Shown: positions 7,920 through 17,066 of the stretch, in pieces
How the letters are laid out: each line of letters starts with the position of its first letter
How positions within the stretch are numbered: position 1 is the first letter of the stretch
Assembly: GCF_002902525.1 (NCBI RefSeq)
Contig: NZ_PPQZ01000118.1
Location: 55,829 to 119,828, forward strand
Length of the DNA stretch: 64,000 nt
Direction: 5' to 3'
DNA from: Mammaliicoccus stepanovicii
GTDB taxonomy: Bacteria; Bacillota; Bacilli; Staphylococcales; Staphylococcaceae
Translations under genes and position numbers: made by a program
The notes under the pieces: generated by a model
The model's input: the letters and a program-made list of their open reading frames with translations, nothing else
Database searches by the model: none
What the model was told of the DNA's origin: nothing

Positions 7920-8360
7920 ATGTACGATTTAAGATTTATACAAGATGATTCTACAATTTATGCTGTGAGCCAAATGGCAGCTAAATCAATCAAAAGCGAA
8001 AACCAAAACAAAAAACTAATCATTTCACTTGAGTATGAAGCAATTAAACGCTCCTTAGCATACGAGACAAGTATCTTAATTGGTGCTTTCGATCAAGATG
8101 AATGTGTAGCATTTATTTGGGGAAAATTCGACATAAAAGATAAAGAAGTTAAGATTTATAATTTATATGTTGAAGAAAAATATAGAAGACAACGTATTGC
8201 TACAAGTCTAAAGGATTCATTAGAGAAGTGGGCTGAACAATTAGGCGCACGTTCTATCGTTACAACTGTTGATGTTCATAATAAAAACATGATGCATATT
8301 AATGAATCAAGAGACTATGAAATAGAAAAAATTATAATGCGTAAAAGTTTGAATAAATAA
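7920..8360 (+). CDS. GNAT acetyltransferase
   Basis: A 146-residue GNAT-fold protein. The beta4 strand Val-Lys-Ile-Tyr-Asn-Leu-Tyr-Val-Glu-Glu and the acetyl-CoA loop Tyr-Arg-Arg-Gln-Arg-Ile-Ala-Thr-Ser-Leu are intact, followed by a Thr-Thr-Val-Asp-Val-His-Asn-Lys-Asn segment. Substrate is not predictable. It follows the TSUP permease by 12 bases and precedes the antiporter by 16, both with good ribosome binding sites, suggesting one transcript of three genes. Confidence 0.82.
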   Translation: MYDLRFIQDDSTIYAVSQMAAKSIKSENQNKKLIISLEYEAIKRSLAYETSILIGAFDQDECVAFIWGKFDIKDKEVKIYNLYVEEKYRRQRIATSLKDSLEKWAEQLGARSIVTTVDVHNKNMMHINESRDYEIEKIIMRKSLNK

Positions 8361-8376
8361 AGAAAAGAGGAGTTTT

Positions 8377-10419
8377 ATGGCCATATTTGAAGGGTTTTTA
8401 TGGTTTATCATGGGGATTATATTGAGTTCTATAATTTATCATTATATACCAAAAGTACCTTTGAGTTTTATTCAAATTGCGATAGGATTTGTTACATTCT
8501 TATCTCCTATTCCAGTTGAATTAAATTTTGAATCTGAGGTGTTTATGGTAGGTATTATAGCACCATTGCTATTCCTAGAAGGGATTACCGTTTCACGTGT
8601 GCATTTGGCTAGATATTTAAAGCCAGTGATGTCAATGGCACTCGTACTCGTATTTACAACGGTATTAGGAATTGGATTTATATTACATTGGATCTGGCCT
8701 GAATTACCACTTGCAGCATGTTTTGCAATTGGTGCAATTGTTTCTCCTACTGATGCAGTAGCGGTGCAAGCTATAGCAAAAGGGAAAGTTCTACCAAAAG
8801 GTGCAATGACAATATTACAAGGAGAATCGTTACTCAACGATGCTGCTGGTATCTTATCATTTAAAATAGCTTTAGCAGCGTTAGTTGGTGGCTCATTCTC
8901 ATTATCTGGTTCTGTCGGTCAATTTATGATTACTGCAGTTGGTGGTGCAATTGTTGGGCTTATTATAGGTTATGGACTTGTTCAGTTACGTGTATATTTA
9001 ACTCGAAACGGTATTAACAATGGAAACATGTTGACGTTTATACAGGTTATTACACCATTTTTAGTTTATATAGTTGCAGAGACATTTCATTCTTCAGGGA
9101 TTATTGCTGCAGTCATTGCTGGGTTAATTCATGGTGTAGAAAAAGATAGAATAGCGCAAGCAACAACTAAAGAACAAGTAACATATAACCATACATGGGA
9201 CTTATTAAGCTATTTGTTAAATGGTTTTGTATTTATTTTATTAGGATTTTTAATACCAGAAGTGCTTAATAATATATTAGAAGAGTCAAAACAAGAAATT
9301 GGTCATGTTATATTCATTACGATTATCGTGTCTTTATTAGTTTATTTATTCAGATATATTTGGGTACTTATTTCGTATCGTTATTTCTATTTACCAGAAA
9401 GTCGTTTTTCAAGAATGTTGACTACTGGTCAAGATATAAAACCGCAAACAGAGGTCGATAAACCGAATCGTTTTAAATATGCATTTATTATGACGATTTG
9501 TGGTGTGAATGGAACGATTTCACTGGCCATTGCGTTAATGTTGCCTTACAAATTATCGCAACATCAAGATTTTATTTACCGAGATAACTTGTTATTTATT
9601 GCTACTGGCGTCATATTAATTAGTTTAGTAGTAGCTCAAATTACGTTACCTTTAATCACACCGAAAGCTAAACTCAAAGATAAAAGTCATTATACTTTTA
9701 AAGAAGCTAAAATATTATTAATTGAGCGTGCGTTAGAAAAACTACAAGAGTACTATAGTAAAGAAACGAGTTATGTTCACGGAAAAATAACGAGAAGCTA
9801 TCATATGCAATTATCATTTTTAAAAGAAAATAATGAAAAAGATGAAGATATTAAAGAGTTAGAACGCATTCGAAAAATCGCGATTAATACTGAATTTGAA
9901 ACGATAGATAAACTCATAAGTAAAGGTGAAATTAGTCAAAGTACTTTTGACAATTACAGACAAATTACAGAAAGATCGACGACATTTAAGAACGCTTCTT
10001 TATATGCTAAAAGTATACTAATATTGAAGTTATTTTTACGTAGAAGAAAAATTAAAACATACATCAATGCAACGAGTTCTTTATCAATCGAGTCCAACTT
10101 GAAAGAGATGAGATACATTACGAGAGAAGTGCATTATCAAGTAGTCAAAAGATTGTCCAAAGAAATGAATAAAGACAACGAATTTGAAATCAGTTTAGTA
10201 TGTGATTCATATTTAAATAAAGTAGAGAGGTTAACACCGGATAACTTTAAAGGAAATCATACTGCAATTTATACTGAAATGGAAATATATGCATTAAGAA
10301 TTGAACGTGAAATGATAAATGAATTGCTTGAAGATGGCAAGATAAGTAGACCACTTGCTACAAAATTAAGAGAATCTGTTAATTATGACGAAATGATTGT
10401 GCTCGGTAATAGTTTATAA
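8377..10419 (+). CDS. CPA1-family Na+/H+ antiporter
   Basis: A 680-residue cation:proton antiporter. About twelve membrane helices fill residues 1-440. The ion-binding region shows Gly-Ala-Ile-Val-Ser-Pro-Thr-Asp-Ala-Val-Ala-Val followed by Gly-Glu-Ser-Leu-Leu-Asn-Asp-Ala, the signature Asn-Asp pair of electroneutral CPA1 exchangers. A C-terminal cytosolic region of about 240 residues is rich in charged helices and probably regulatory. It resembles the NhaP/YjcE-type single-subunit antiporters of staphylococci. The gene is at the end of the TSUP-acetyltransferase cluster. Confidence 0.88.
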   Translation: MAIFEGFLWFIMGIILSSIIYHYIPKVPLSFIQIAIGFVTFLSPIPVELNFESEVFMVGIIAPLLFLEGITVSRVHLARYLKPVMSMALVLVFTTVLGIGFILHWIWPELPLAACFAIGAIVSPTDAVAVQAIAKGKVLPKGAMTILQGESLLNDAAGILSFKIALAALVGGSFSLSGSVGQFMITAVGGAIVGLIIGYGLVQLRVYLTRNGINNGNMLTFIQVITPFLVYIVAETFHSSGIIAAVIAGLIHGVEKDRIAQATTKEQVTYNHTWDLLSYLLNGFVFILLGFLIPEVLNNILEESKQEIGHVIFITIIVSLLVYLFRYIWVLISYRYFYLPESRFSRMLTTGQDIKPQTEVDKPNRFKYAFIMTICGVNGTISLAIALMLPYKLSQHQDFIYRDNLLFIATGVILISLVVAQITLPLITPKAKLKDKSHYTFKEAKILLIERALEKLQEYYSKETSYVHGKITRSYHMQLSFLKENNEKDEDIKELERIRKIAINTEFETIDKLISKGEISQSTFDNYRQITERSTTFKNASLYAKSILILKLFLRRRKIKTYINATSSLSIESNLKEMRYITREVHYQVVKRLSKEMNKDNEFEISLVCDSYLNKVERLTPDNFKGNHTAIYTEMEIYALRIEREMINELLEDGKISRPLATKLRESVNYDEMIVLGNSL

Positions 10420-10490
10420 TGTTAATATCATTAGATAGCTTACCGCGAGTGTGGTAAAATGTTGAAGAATATATATAGGAGGCGGCACCT

Positions 10491-11339
10491 ATGAAAAAAG
10501 CACTAATACTAATGGTGAGCTCATCAATCATGTTATCTGCATGTGGAAATGATAATGAACAAAAAAATTTAGAACAAGAAATAAAATCGTTAGAACAGTC
10601 TTCTAAAACATACAAAAATGACAAAAAGTCATTAGAGAAAGAAAATGAAAAATTGAAAGACAGTATTAAAGAGAAAGAAGATAAGTTAAAGAAATTAGAA
10701 CAAGAAATGAAAGAATCAGATTCAGAGTCCACGATGGATGATAATGAAACAAATTCTAAAACGAAAGACAAGGAAGTTTCAAATACTTCAAAGGATGAAG
10801 AGGATAAACATTTTTTTCCTAATACAATCAGAGCGTCAACAAATGGTGATGTAAAGCTTGTAAATGATTTGAAAAACAAACATTTTCAATTTGAAGATAG
10901 TGGGATGAAAGTGAATATTAATCATCTTCAAATTTTTCGAGTAAGCAACATGCCTGAAGGTCAAGTACTGTTATTTAACGGTGCGAAAGATGGATATGTC
11001 GTTATGTACGAAGTGGTTACTGAAAATACAACGCATGGTAAATTGTATTATGATAATACAGCTTCAATTAAAGATGGCGATAAATATCAACGTTCTGATT
11101 ATGCATCATTTATTCCGGATTCTCATAATGAACAACATATGAAGAAATCTAAAGAAAATACAGATGAATATCAAGCTGGTGAAAAAACGAAAAGTTTAAA
11201 ATCAATTCCAATTTCAACAGAAGTATATCAAGCGATTAAAGATAATACAGCAACGTTTAATATTCATGGTGGGGTAAGTAAGACACCTACTTTTGATAAT
11301 GCATCTACAAAAGAGCAGTCATTTAAACTGGATATTTAA
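10491..11339 (+). CDS. Lipoprotein with N-terminal coiled coil, function unknown
   Basis: A 282-residue lipoprotein: signal peptide with Leu-Ser-Ala-Cys, lipid Cys at residue 18. Residues 24-80 are a highly charged heptad-type coiled coil (Leu-Glu-Gln-Glu-Ile-Lys and Leu-Glu-Lys-Glu-Asn-Glu-Lys-Leu repeats), 80-105 a polar Ser/Asp/Lys linker, and 110-282 a globular domain without a motif I recognise. A strong GGAGGCGG precedes the ATG and a TAAAAT -10-like element lies at 10456-10461, so it likely has its own promoter. Probably an extracytoplasmic surface protein anchored to the membrane. Confidence 0.82.
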   Translation: MKKALILMVSSSIMLSACGNDNEQKNLEQEIKSLEQSSKTYKNDKKSLEKENEKLKDSIKEKEDKLKKLEQEMKESDSESTMDDNETNSKTKDKEVSNTSKDEEDKHFFPNTIRASTNGDVKLVNDLKNKHFQFEDSGMKVNINHLQIFRVSNMPEGQVLLFNGAKDGYVVMYEVVTENTTHGKLYYDNTASIKDGDKYQRSDYASFIPDSHNEQHMKKSKENTDEYQAGEKTKSLKSIPISTEVYQAIKDNTATFNIHGGVSKTPTFDNASTKEQSFKLDI

Positions 11340-11406
11340 GCGCGTTTATATTTAAGAAGATTAGGGAATAAATCACTAATGATTATTTGAAATGAGGGAT
11401 GTTACC

Positions 11407-11700
11407 GTGCACGAAAAAGAATTCGTCTTAGTTGAAGGAAAGAACATAACATTATTAGAATTAGGAAAAGAAATTGAAAATATAACTGGCAGAACATTAA
11501 AATCAACAGTCGGTGAAGTAAGAAGTTGGCCTTCAGAAGCTGTTATTTTTGATCGTAAATCAAATATAAACCAGGTCGTATATCGATTTAATGATGTTAA
11601 CGATATTGTAGATGCTACAATAGAAGTACCTAGAGGGTTTAGTCATTATGATACTGAACCAGTGAATGTAAAGTTACTAACATATGTTAGAAGATCTTAA
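11407..11700 (+). CDS. Small conserved-looking protein of unknown function
   Basis: A 97-residue soluble protein. GTG at 11407 is chosen because GAGGGA lies 7 bases upstream; the earlier ATG at 11392 overlaps that site. No membrane segment or signal. Residues near the middle (Glu-Val-Arg-Ser-Trp-Pro-Ser-Glu-Ala-Val-Ile-Phe) and the C-terminal beta-rich half are well-formed codons typical of a real gene. Not recognised. A terminator follows 18 bases after the stop. Confidence 0.7.
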   Translation: MHEKEFVLVEGKNITLLELGKEIENITGRTLKSTVGEVRSWPSEAVIFDRKSNINQVVYRFNDVNDIVDATIEVPRGFSHYDTEPVNVKLLTYVRRS

Positions 11701-11718
11701 ATTTTTAATTTAAATAAA

Positions 11719-11759
11719 GGCAAACCTGTGTAAAATCTTTTGATTTTTTCAGGTTTGTC
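11719..11759 (+). terminator. Terminator after the small unknown gene
   Basis: GGCAAACCTG (11719-11728) pairs with CAGGTTTGTC (11750-11759; one G-T pair) followed by TATTTTTATA. Confidence 0.75.
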
Positions 11760-11784
11760 TATTTTTATACATAAGGAGAAAAGC

Positions 11785-13359
11785 ATGAATACAAAATTTA
11801 TTAAATATATATTCTTAGCAGTAATGGCATTGACACTCGTAGCGTGTTCTAATGGTGCAGATGAAAAGAAAGGTGAAGACGGAAAGCTAGTGCTTACACC
11901 TAAAGATAAAGACATTAAAGGTAAAGTGTTGTTTGATAGTGCACATGGGCAAACTGCAGGTAGTGCTGATTGGGTAATCGATGGTGGTTTTTCTGACTTT
12001 GCAGATGCATTGTTGAAAGAAGATTATGAAGTGTCTGATCTAGGTTATAACCAAGCGCTTGAATATAACAAAATGAAAAAATATGACCTTGTTGTCATAC
12101 CTGAAGCAAACAATCCACTAAAAACAAATGAACAAGATGCTATAGAACAATATGTAAAGTCAGGTGGAAGTGTCTTAATGATTAGTGATCATTATAATGC
12201 CGATAGAAACTTTAACCGTTACGATGCTTCAGAAGTCATGAATGGATATAGAAGAGGCGCATATCAAAACCCTACAAAAGGTATGACTCCAGAAGAAAGT
12301 TCTTCAGACAAAATGAAAAATGTCGAAGGGCGTGACTTCTTAAATGATGTATTTGGATTGCGCTTTAGATATAATGCGCTAGGCAATATTAAAGTTGATG
12401 ATTTTGCTTCAGAGGAAAACAGCTTTGGTATAACGAAAGGTATCAAAGGCGTTTCAATGCATGCAGGCTCAACAATAGCGATTACAGATCCTAATAAAGC
12501 AAAAGGCATTGCATTTTTACCAAAATTATCAAGCGATGATAAATGGAGTCACGCTGTAGACCAAGGTATATATAATGGCGGAGGTAAAGATGAAGGCGCA
12601 TATATTGCAATCAGCAAATCAGGAAATGGTAAAGGAGCTTTTATAGGAGATTCATCGATGATCGAAGATAAGTCACCTAAATATAAACGTGAAGACAATG
12701 GCGAAACTAAGAAAACTTACGATGGATTTAAAGAAGAAGATAATAAACAAATGACAATGCAAATTGTTGAGTGGTTAAACACAAAAGATAAGAAACAAGA
12801 CTTAACAAATATGGGCATTCAATTAGACGAAAAAACACCATTATTGAGCTTTGAAGAGCCAGAAAACAGCACAGAAGTGCAAGCTGAACCTTGGGGAACG
12901 CCAAAGCATGGCTATAAATGGTATGACGCATCAACATATGCCAAAGGAAGTTACGGTCAATCACAACACGCGCGTCAAATCAGTTCAGAGACTAATTCGG
13001 AAAAACAACATTCAAATAACATGACAACAAAACATCAAACAGATGATACTTCTAAAGCATTTGAATTGCCTGATGAAGTACAGCGACAAGAAAAATTTGA
13101 TATTACTGTTCATGTAGAAGAAAGTAAATTAGTAAATCAAAAATTCCAATTATCCATCAAAAATAAAGATGGAAGAGAAGTAGGTATGTTTAACGGACAA
13201 AGACCAGGAGTTTCAGAGTCAGTTAACCCTAAAATTAAAAACGGAATGACTGACTGGTATTTCAAAACAAAAATTGCAAACGAGGCTGACGATGAAGTGA
13301 ATGTTGAAGTACTATCAGGTGGCAAAGTCATAGATTCTACTACTTTAAAATTAAAATAA
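11785..13359 (+). CDS. Large lipoprotein with a class I amidotransferase-like N-terminal domain
   Basis: A 524-residue lipoprotein; ATG at 11785 follows AAGGAG, and Leu-Val-Ala-Cys gives a lipid Cys at residue 21. Residues 42-340 resemble the ThuA/GATase1-like fold used in DUF4350-type proteins: Val-Leu-Phe-Asp-Ser-Ala-His-Gly at the start, Asp-Leu-Val-Val-Ile-Pro-Glu-Ala-Asn in the middle, Gly-Gly-Ser-Val-Leu-Met-Ile-Ser-Asp-His-Tyr-Asn-Ala-Asp, and a later Gly-Ala-Phe-Ile-Gly-Asp-Ser-Ser. A polar linker (390-425) leads to a beta-sandwich-like C-terminal domain (430-524). No catalytic Cys is evident, so it is probably not an active amidotransferase. Function unknown; extracytoplasmic location is secure. 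Confidence 0.82.
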   Translation: MNTKFIKYIFLAVMALTLVACSNGADEKKGEDGKLVLTPKDKDIKGKVLFDSAHGQTAGSADWVIDGGFSDFADALLKEDYEVSDLGYNQALEYNKMKKYDLVVIPEANNPLKTNEQDAIEQYVKSGGSVLMISDHYNADRNFNRYDASEVMNGYRRGAYQNPTKGMTPEESSSDKMKNVEGRDFLNDVFGLRFRYNALGNIKVDDFASEENSFGITKGIKGVSMHAGSTIAITDPNKAKGIAFLPKLSSDDKWSHAVDQGIYNGGGKDEGAYIAISKSGNGKGAFIGDSSMIEDKSPKYKREDNGETKKTYDGFKEEDNKQMTMQIVEWLNTKDKKQDLTNMGIQLDEKTPLLSFEEPENSTEVQAEPWGTPKHGYKWYDASTYAKGSYGQSQHARQISSETNSEKQHSNNMTTKHQTDDTSKAFELPDEVQRQEKFDITVHVEESKLVNQKFQLSIKNKDGREVGMFNGQRPGVSESVNPKIKNGMTDWYFKTKIANEADDEVNVEVLSGGKVIDSTTLKLK

Positions 13360-13440
13360 TTGAAATGGAGTATAAATATTTATAAGCGTTAGCTCATCAA
13401 TTTTAATTAACAATTTCACTTATTGGAACATGCATTTTAG

Positions 13441-13469
13441 TTGTAGAAAGCGTTTTCATAGATTAAACT
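13441..13469 (+). promoter_or_regulatory. Promoter with CcpA cre site upstream of aldA
   Basis: AGAAAGCGTTTTCA (13445-13458) matches 13 of 14 positions of the cre consensus TGWAANCGNTNWCA. It lies between a possible -35 TTGTAG (13441-13446) and -10 TAAACT (13464-13469) at 17-base spacing, a position expected to give carbon catabolite repression. Confidence 0.65.
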
Positions 13470-13502
13470 GAAACTGTAATTAATTTATAGGGGGCGATTT
13501 AA

Positions 13503-15023
13503 ATGGCTTTTGAATATCCAACAGCAGAGAATGCGAAATACAAAGTTAAAGGTAAATACCAAAACTTTATAGGGGGCAAATGGGTTGATCCTAAAAATGG
13601 CGAATATTTCGATAATGGATCACCTGTGACAGGAGAAGTTTATACTAAAATTCCTCGTTCAACTAAAGAAGATGTAGATGAAGCGGTAAAAGCAGCGCAT
13701 AAAGCACAAGTTGAATGGGCACAAAAATCCCCATCCGAACATTCTAAATTATTATTAGATATTGCAGATAGAATTGAAGAAAATTTAGAAGAATTAGCTG
13801 TAATCGAAACGTTTGATAATGGTAAACCGATTAGAGAATGTTTAGCTGCAGACTTACCGTTAGTTGTAGATCATTTTAGATATTTTGCAGGTGTTGTAAG
13901 AGCTGAAGAAGGTTCTATATCACAAATTGATCATGATACTGTTGCGTACCACTTCAAAGAGCCAATTGGTGTTGTAGGTCAAATTATTCCTTGGAATTTC
14001 CCATTATTAATGGCAACTTGGAAGTTAGCACCTGCTATTGTTACGGGAAATGCAGTTGTGCTTAAACCAGCAGAACAAACACCAGTTTCTATCTTACACT
14101 TAATGTCTTTAATTGAAGACTTACTTCCTGAAGGATTAATAAATGTAGTAAATGGATTTGGTGCAGAAGCTGGACAAGCACTTGCGACGCACGAAGATAT
14201 AAATAAAGTTGCATTTACCGGTGAAACGACTACTGGTCGAATTATTATGCAGAATGCAAGTCAAAACTTAATACCAGTTACGTTAGAATTAGGTGGTAAA
14301 TCACCTAACATATTCTTCAAGGATATTATGGATGAAGATGATGACTTCTTAGATAAAGCAGTAGAAGGTTTAGTCATGTTCGCACTCAACCAAGGTGAAG
14401 TTTGTACATGTCCTTCAAGAGCGTTAGTACACGAAGATATTTACGAGAAATTTATGGAGAAATGTATAGCACGCGTAAAAGCGATTAAAACAGGAAATCC
14501 ACTAGATCCAGAAACGATGCTAGGTGCACAAACTTCTCAAGAACAATCTGAGAAAATTCAAAGTTACTTAGATATTGGTAAACAAGAGGGTGCTGAAGTA
14601 TTAGTAGGTGGTAATGTACGTAAAGAATCTGGAGAACTTGAAAATGGATTCTACATTGAGCCAACTATTTTCAAAGGTACTCAAGACATGAGAATATTCC
14701 AAGAGGAAATCTTTGGACCTGTGTTATCATTAACAACATTTAAAGACGATGAAGAAGCGTTAGCAATGGCAAATGATACACTTTATGGATTAGGTGCAGG
14801 TATTTGGACTAGAAATCAAAACAAAGCATATCGATTTGGTAGAGGTATACAAGCTGGACGAGTATGGGTAAACAACTATCATTCTTACCCAGCACATGCA
14901 GCGTTTGGTGGTTACAAAATGAGTGGTATTGGCCGCGAAAATCACAAGATGATGTTAGATCATTATCAACAAACTAAAAACTTACTCGTAAGTTATGATG
15001 ATAAACCAGCAGGACTGTTTTAA
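13503..15023 (+). CDS. aldA: NAD-dependent aldehyde dehydrogenase AldA
   Basis: A 506-residue aldehyde dehydrogenase of full family length. The catalytic Cys301 lies in Asn-Gln-Gly-Glu-Val-Cys-Thr-Cys and the general base Glu262 in [13 protein letters not shown] and Phe-Thr-Gly-Glu-Thr of the cofactor site are present. It oxidises aldehydes such as acetaldehyde to carboxylates in the cytosol; AldB/AcoD-like sequences share this Cys-Thr-Cys form. AGGGGGCG precedes the ATG. A cre-containing promoter lies upstream and a DUF779 gene follows immediately, a pairing typical for this enzyme group. Confidence 0.9.
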   Translation: MAFEYPTAENAKYKVKGKYQNFIGGKWVDPKNGEYFDNGSPVTGEVYTKIPRSTKEDVDEAVKAAHKAQVEWAQKSPSEHSKLLLDIADRIEENLEELAVIETFDNGKPIRECLAADLPLVVDHFRYFAGVVRAEEGSISQIDHDTVAYHFKEPIGVVGQIIPWNFPLLMATWKLAPAIVTGNAVVLKPAEQTPVSILHLMSLIEDLLPEGLINVVNGFGAEAGQALATHEDINKVAFTGETTTGRIIMQNASQNLIPVTLELGGKSPNIFFKDIMDEDDDFLDKAVEGLVMFALNQGEVCTCPSRALVHEDIYEKFMEKCIARVKAIKTGNPLDPETMLGAQTSQEQSEKIQSYLDIGKQEGAEVLVGGNVRKESGELENGFYIEPTIFKGTQDMRIFQEEIFGPVLSLTTFKDDEEALAMANDTLYGLGAGIWTRNQNKAYRFGRGIQAGRVWVNNYHSYPAHAAFGGYKMSGIGRENHKMMLDHYQQTKNLLVSYDDKPAGLF

Positions 15024-15356
15024 TTGGAAGAACAAGTTACTGCTACTGAAAAAGCCAAAACACTCATAAAAGATATGAAAAAAATTCATGGTGAACATTT
15101 AATATTTCATCAATCAGGTGGATGTTGTGATGGTAGCTCGCCGATGCTTTTTGTAGAAGGTACATTAATCATTGGAGATGTAGATGTAAAACTTGGTGAA
15201 ATTGAAGGTGTACCATTCTATATGAACAAAAAGCAATATGAATACTGGAAGCATACAAATCTAGAGATAGATGTTGTTGATGGTAGAGGTGGAATGTTCA
15301 GCATAGAAGGACCGACCGGAAAGAGATTTCATATTAGAAGTTCTATAAGATCATAA
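15024..15356 (+). CDS. DUF779 protein, partner of aldehyde dehydrogenase
   Basis: A 110-residue DUF779 protein with the family's Ser-Gly-Gly-Cys-Cys-Asp-Gly-Ser motif near residue 33. DUF779 genes regularly sit beside aldehyde or alcohol dehydrogenases; their biochemical role is unknown, and the Cys pair suggests metal or redox function. The TTG start follows the aldA TAA with no gap and in the same reading frame; only a weak AGGA lies upstream, so translation probably depends on termination of aldA, or on low-level readthrough. An internal ATG start (residue 19) cannot be excluded. Confidence 0.8.
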   Translation: MEEQVTATEKAKTLIKDMKKIHGEHLIFHQSGGCCDGSSPMLFVEGTLIIGDVDVKLGEIEGVPFYMNKKQYEYWKHTNLEIDVVDGRGGMFSIEGPTGKRFHIRSSIRS

Positions 15357-15363
15357 TTTATTG

Positions 15364-15393
15364 AAGGATGTGCTAAAATATTAGTACATCCTT
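15364..15393 (+). terminator. Terminator of the aldA operon
   Basis: AAGGATGTGCTAA (15364-15376) pairs with TTAGTACATCCTT (15381-15393) and is followed by TTTTT. Confidence 0.85.
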
Positions 15394-15424
15394 TTTTAAT
15401 TCACAATAAGGTTGGGTGAAATAA

Positions 15425-15964
15425 ATGCGTACATATATTGAAACAAAAAGACTTATATTAAGAGACTGGAAAGACGAGGATATTGCTTTATATCAGAATA
15501 TGAATGCAAATCCTGAAGTTAGAAGATACTTTCCAGATTTATTGAGTTACAAAGCTACTGAAAATACCATAAAAAAAATGCAACAAATTATCGACCAATA
15601 TGGCATTGGTTTATTTGCTGTGGAATTAAAAGCTACAAAAAGCTTTATAGGTATGGTTGGTCTTAATTATATACCTGAATCAAGTGAAATAAATATTTCT
15701 GATAAATCTGTTTATGAAATTGGTTGGAGAATTGATAAGACTGTATGGGGAAATGGTTTAGCGACTGAAGCGGCTGAAGCAGTGTTAGAGTATGCTAAAG
15801 CGCAAGGTATACAAGAGGTATATAGTTTTACTGCTGAAATCAATAAGCCTTCAAGAAGAGTCATGGAAAAGCTAGAAATGAATCATATTAGGAATTTCAT
15901 ACATCCTAACGTCGTTCAAGATGAGAAACTTGCAGATCATGTGTTATATCATAAATATTTATGA
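15425..15964 (+). CDS. GNAT acetyltransferase, RimJ/RimL type
   Basis: A 179-residue acetyltransferase. It opens with Ile-Glu-Thr-Lys-Arg-Leu-Ile-Leu-Arg and carries the acetyl-CoA loop Val-Trp-Gly-Asn-Gly-Leu-Ala-Thr-Glu-Ala-Ala, both typical of the ribosomal-protein/N-terminal acetyltransferase group. The Asn-Lys-Pro-Ser-Arg-Arg-Val-Met-Glu-Lys-Leu-Glu-Met segment completes the fold. Substrate unknown. It precedes the DUF523 gene by 12 bases and is likely cotranscribed with it. Confidence 0.85.
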   Translation: MRTYIETKRLILRDWKDEDIALYQNMNANPEVRRYFPDLLSYKATENTIKKMQQIIDQYGIGLFAVELKATKSFIGMVGLNYIPESSEINISDKSVYEIGWRIDKTVWGNGLATEAAEAVLEYAKAQGIQEVYSFTAEINKPSRRVMEKLEMNHIRNFIHPNVVQDEKLADHVLYHKYL

Positions 15965-15976
15965 GGAGATGAATAA

Positions 15977-16447
15977 ATGATTGTAATCAGCGCATGTTTA
16001 GTTGGAGAAAGAGTCAGATATGATGGGGATCATAAATTGAATTTATATTTAAAATCATTAATTGATGATAAGAAAGCAGTAAGCGTTTGTCCTGAAATTC
16101 TCGGAGGTCTACAAGTACCTAGAGAACCAGCTGAAATAGAAGGTGGGGATGGATTTGATGTATGGCAGAATAAAGCTTACGTTAAGACGATTTCAGGTCA
16201 TGATGTAACAGACCAATTCAAAGAAGGTGCCAAGCGTACGTTATCTATAATGAAACATTTAAATGCATCTAAAGTAATATTGAAAAGTGGCAGTCCGTCA
16301 TGTGGATTATCTGATATTTATGATGGAACATTTACAGGAAATAAAAAAGAAGGTGTCGGTATAACGACAGCCCTCTTAAAATTAAACAATATTGATGTAT
16401 ATGATGAAACGTCGATTCCTACTACTTTTGATAATCACGAATTTTAA
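15977..16447 (+). CDS. DUF523 family protein
   Basis: A 156-residue DUF523 (YbbK-like) protein. Conserved motifs are Ser-Ala-Cys-Leu-Val-Gly with Val-Arg-Tyr-Asp-Gly, Val-Cys-Pro-Glu-Ile-Leu-Gly-Gly-Leu-Gln-Val-Pro-Arg-Glu-Pro-Ala-Glu, and Lys-Ser-Gly-Ser-Pro-Ser-Cys-Gly; the three conserved cysteines suggest metal or iron-sulfur binding, but the function is not established. GAGGAG precedes the ATG. Its last 26 bases overlap the end of the convergent LOG gene. Confidence 0.85.
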   Translation: MIVISACLVGERVRYDGDHKLNLYLKSLIDDKKAVSVCPEILGGLQVPREPAEIEGGDGFDVWQNKAYVKTISGHDVTDQFKEGAKRTLSIMKHLNASKVILKSGSPSCGLSDIYDGTFTGNKKEGVGITTALLKLNNIDVYDETSIPTTFDNHEF

Positions 16448-16991
16448 CAGGTTGTGATTTTTTAAGTGATGCAAATAATTTAGGAATATCTTCTTCAATT
16501 ACAGCAAGATGACGATAATCCTCATTGACAAACCCAGTGTGAATGAGATGTTTAATCATGGATTCCATCGGTTCAAAGAAATGATGAATATTAAATGCAC
16601 CAATGGGTTTGTGATGTAAACCAATTTGTGACCACGTATAAATTTCGAAGAATTCTTCTAATGATCCTGCACCGCCAGGCAACATAATAAATGCATCTGC
16701 CATATCAGACATCATTTGTTTACGTTCATGCATCGTTTCTACAACATGATATTCTGATAAACTGTCATGTGCAATTTCACGCTCTGCTAAAAATTTAGGC
16801 ATGATACCAATCGCAATACCATTATGTTCTAGAACTCCGTTTGCTACTGCACCCATCATACCAGTTGATCCAGCACCATAAATTAATTCGTATTGATTTT
16901 CTGCTAAATATTTACCAAATTCATATGCACGTTCTGTATATATTGGGTCATTCCCATTGCTTGCACCGCAAAATACTGCGATTCTTTTCAT
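16422..16991 (-). CDS. LOG-family nucleotide phosphoribohydrolase
   Basis: A 189-residue LOG (TIGR00730, lysine-decarboxylase-like) protein. Phe-Cys-Gly-Ala-Ser at the N-terminus, Tyr-Gly-Ala-Gly-Ser-Thr-Gly-Met-Met-Gly, Met-His-Glu-Arg-Lys and the diagnostic Pro-Gly-Gly-Ala-Gly-Ser-Leu-Glu-Glu-Phe are present. LOG enzymes release ribose 5-phosphate from cytokinin-type or AMP-like monophosphates; the bacterial role is unclear. ATG at 16991 is chosen because AAGGAGA lies 9 bases upstream; a start at 17009 would precede that site. Confidence 0.87.
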   Translation of the reverse strand: MKRIAVFCGASNGNDPIYTERAYEFGKYLAENQYELIYGAGSTGMMGAVANGVLEHNGIAIGIMPKFLAEREIAHDSLSEYHVVETMHERKQMMSDMADAFIMLPGGAGSLEEFFEIYTWSQIGLHHKPIGAFNIHHFFEPMESMIKHLIHTGFVNEDYRHLAVIEEDIPKLFASLKKSQPVKIRDYQK

Positions 16992-17066
16992 AGATATTTC
17001 TCCTTTCAAATATGTAGTATAATAGATATAAATTTTAAGTTATAAAATTTATAAGGGGGAATCTAT

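Noticed and set aside
10379..10879. 166-codon minus-strand frame
   Set aside because: It is Ser/Phe-rich shadow of the Lys/Glu-rich coiled-coil lipoprotein on the other strand.
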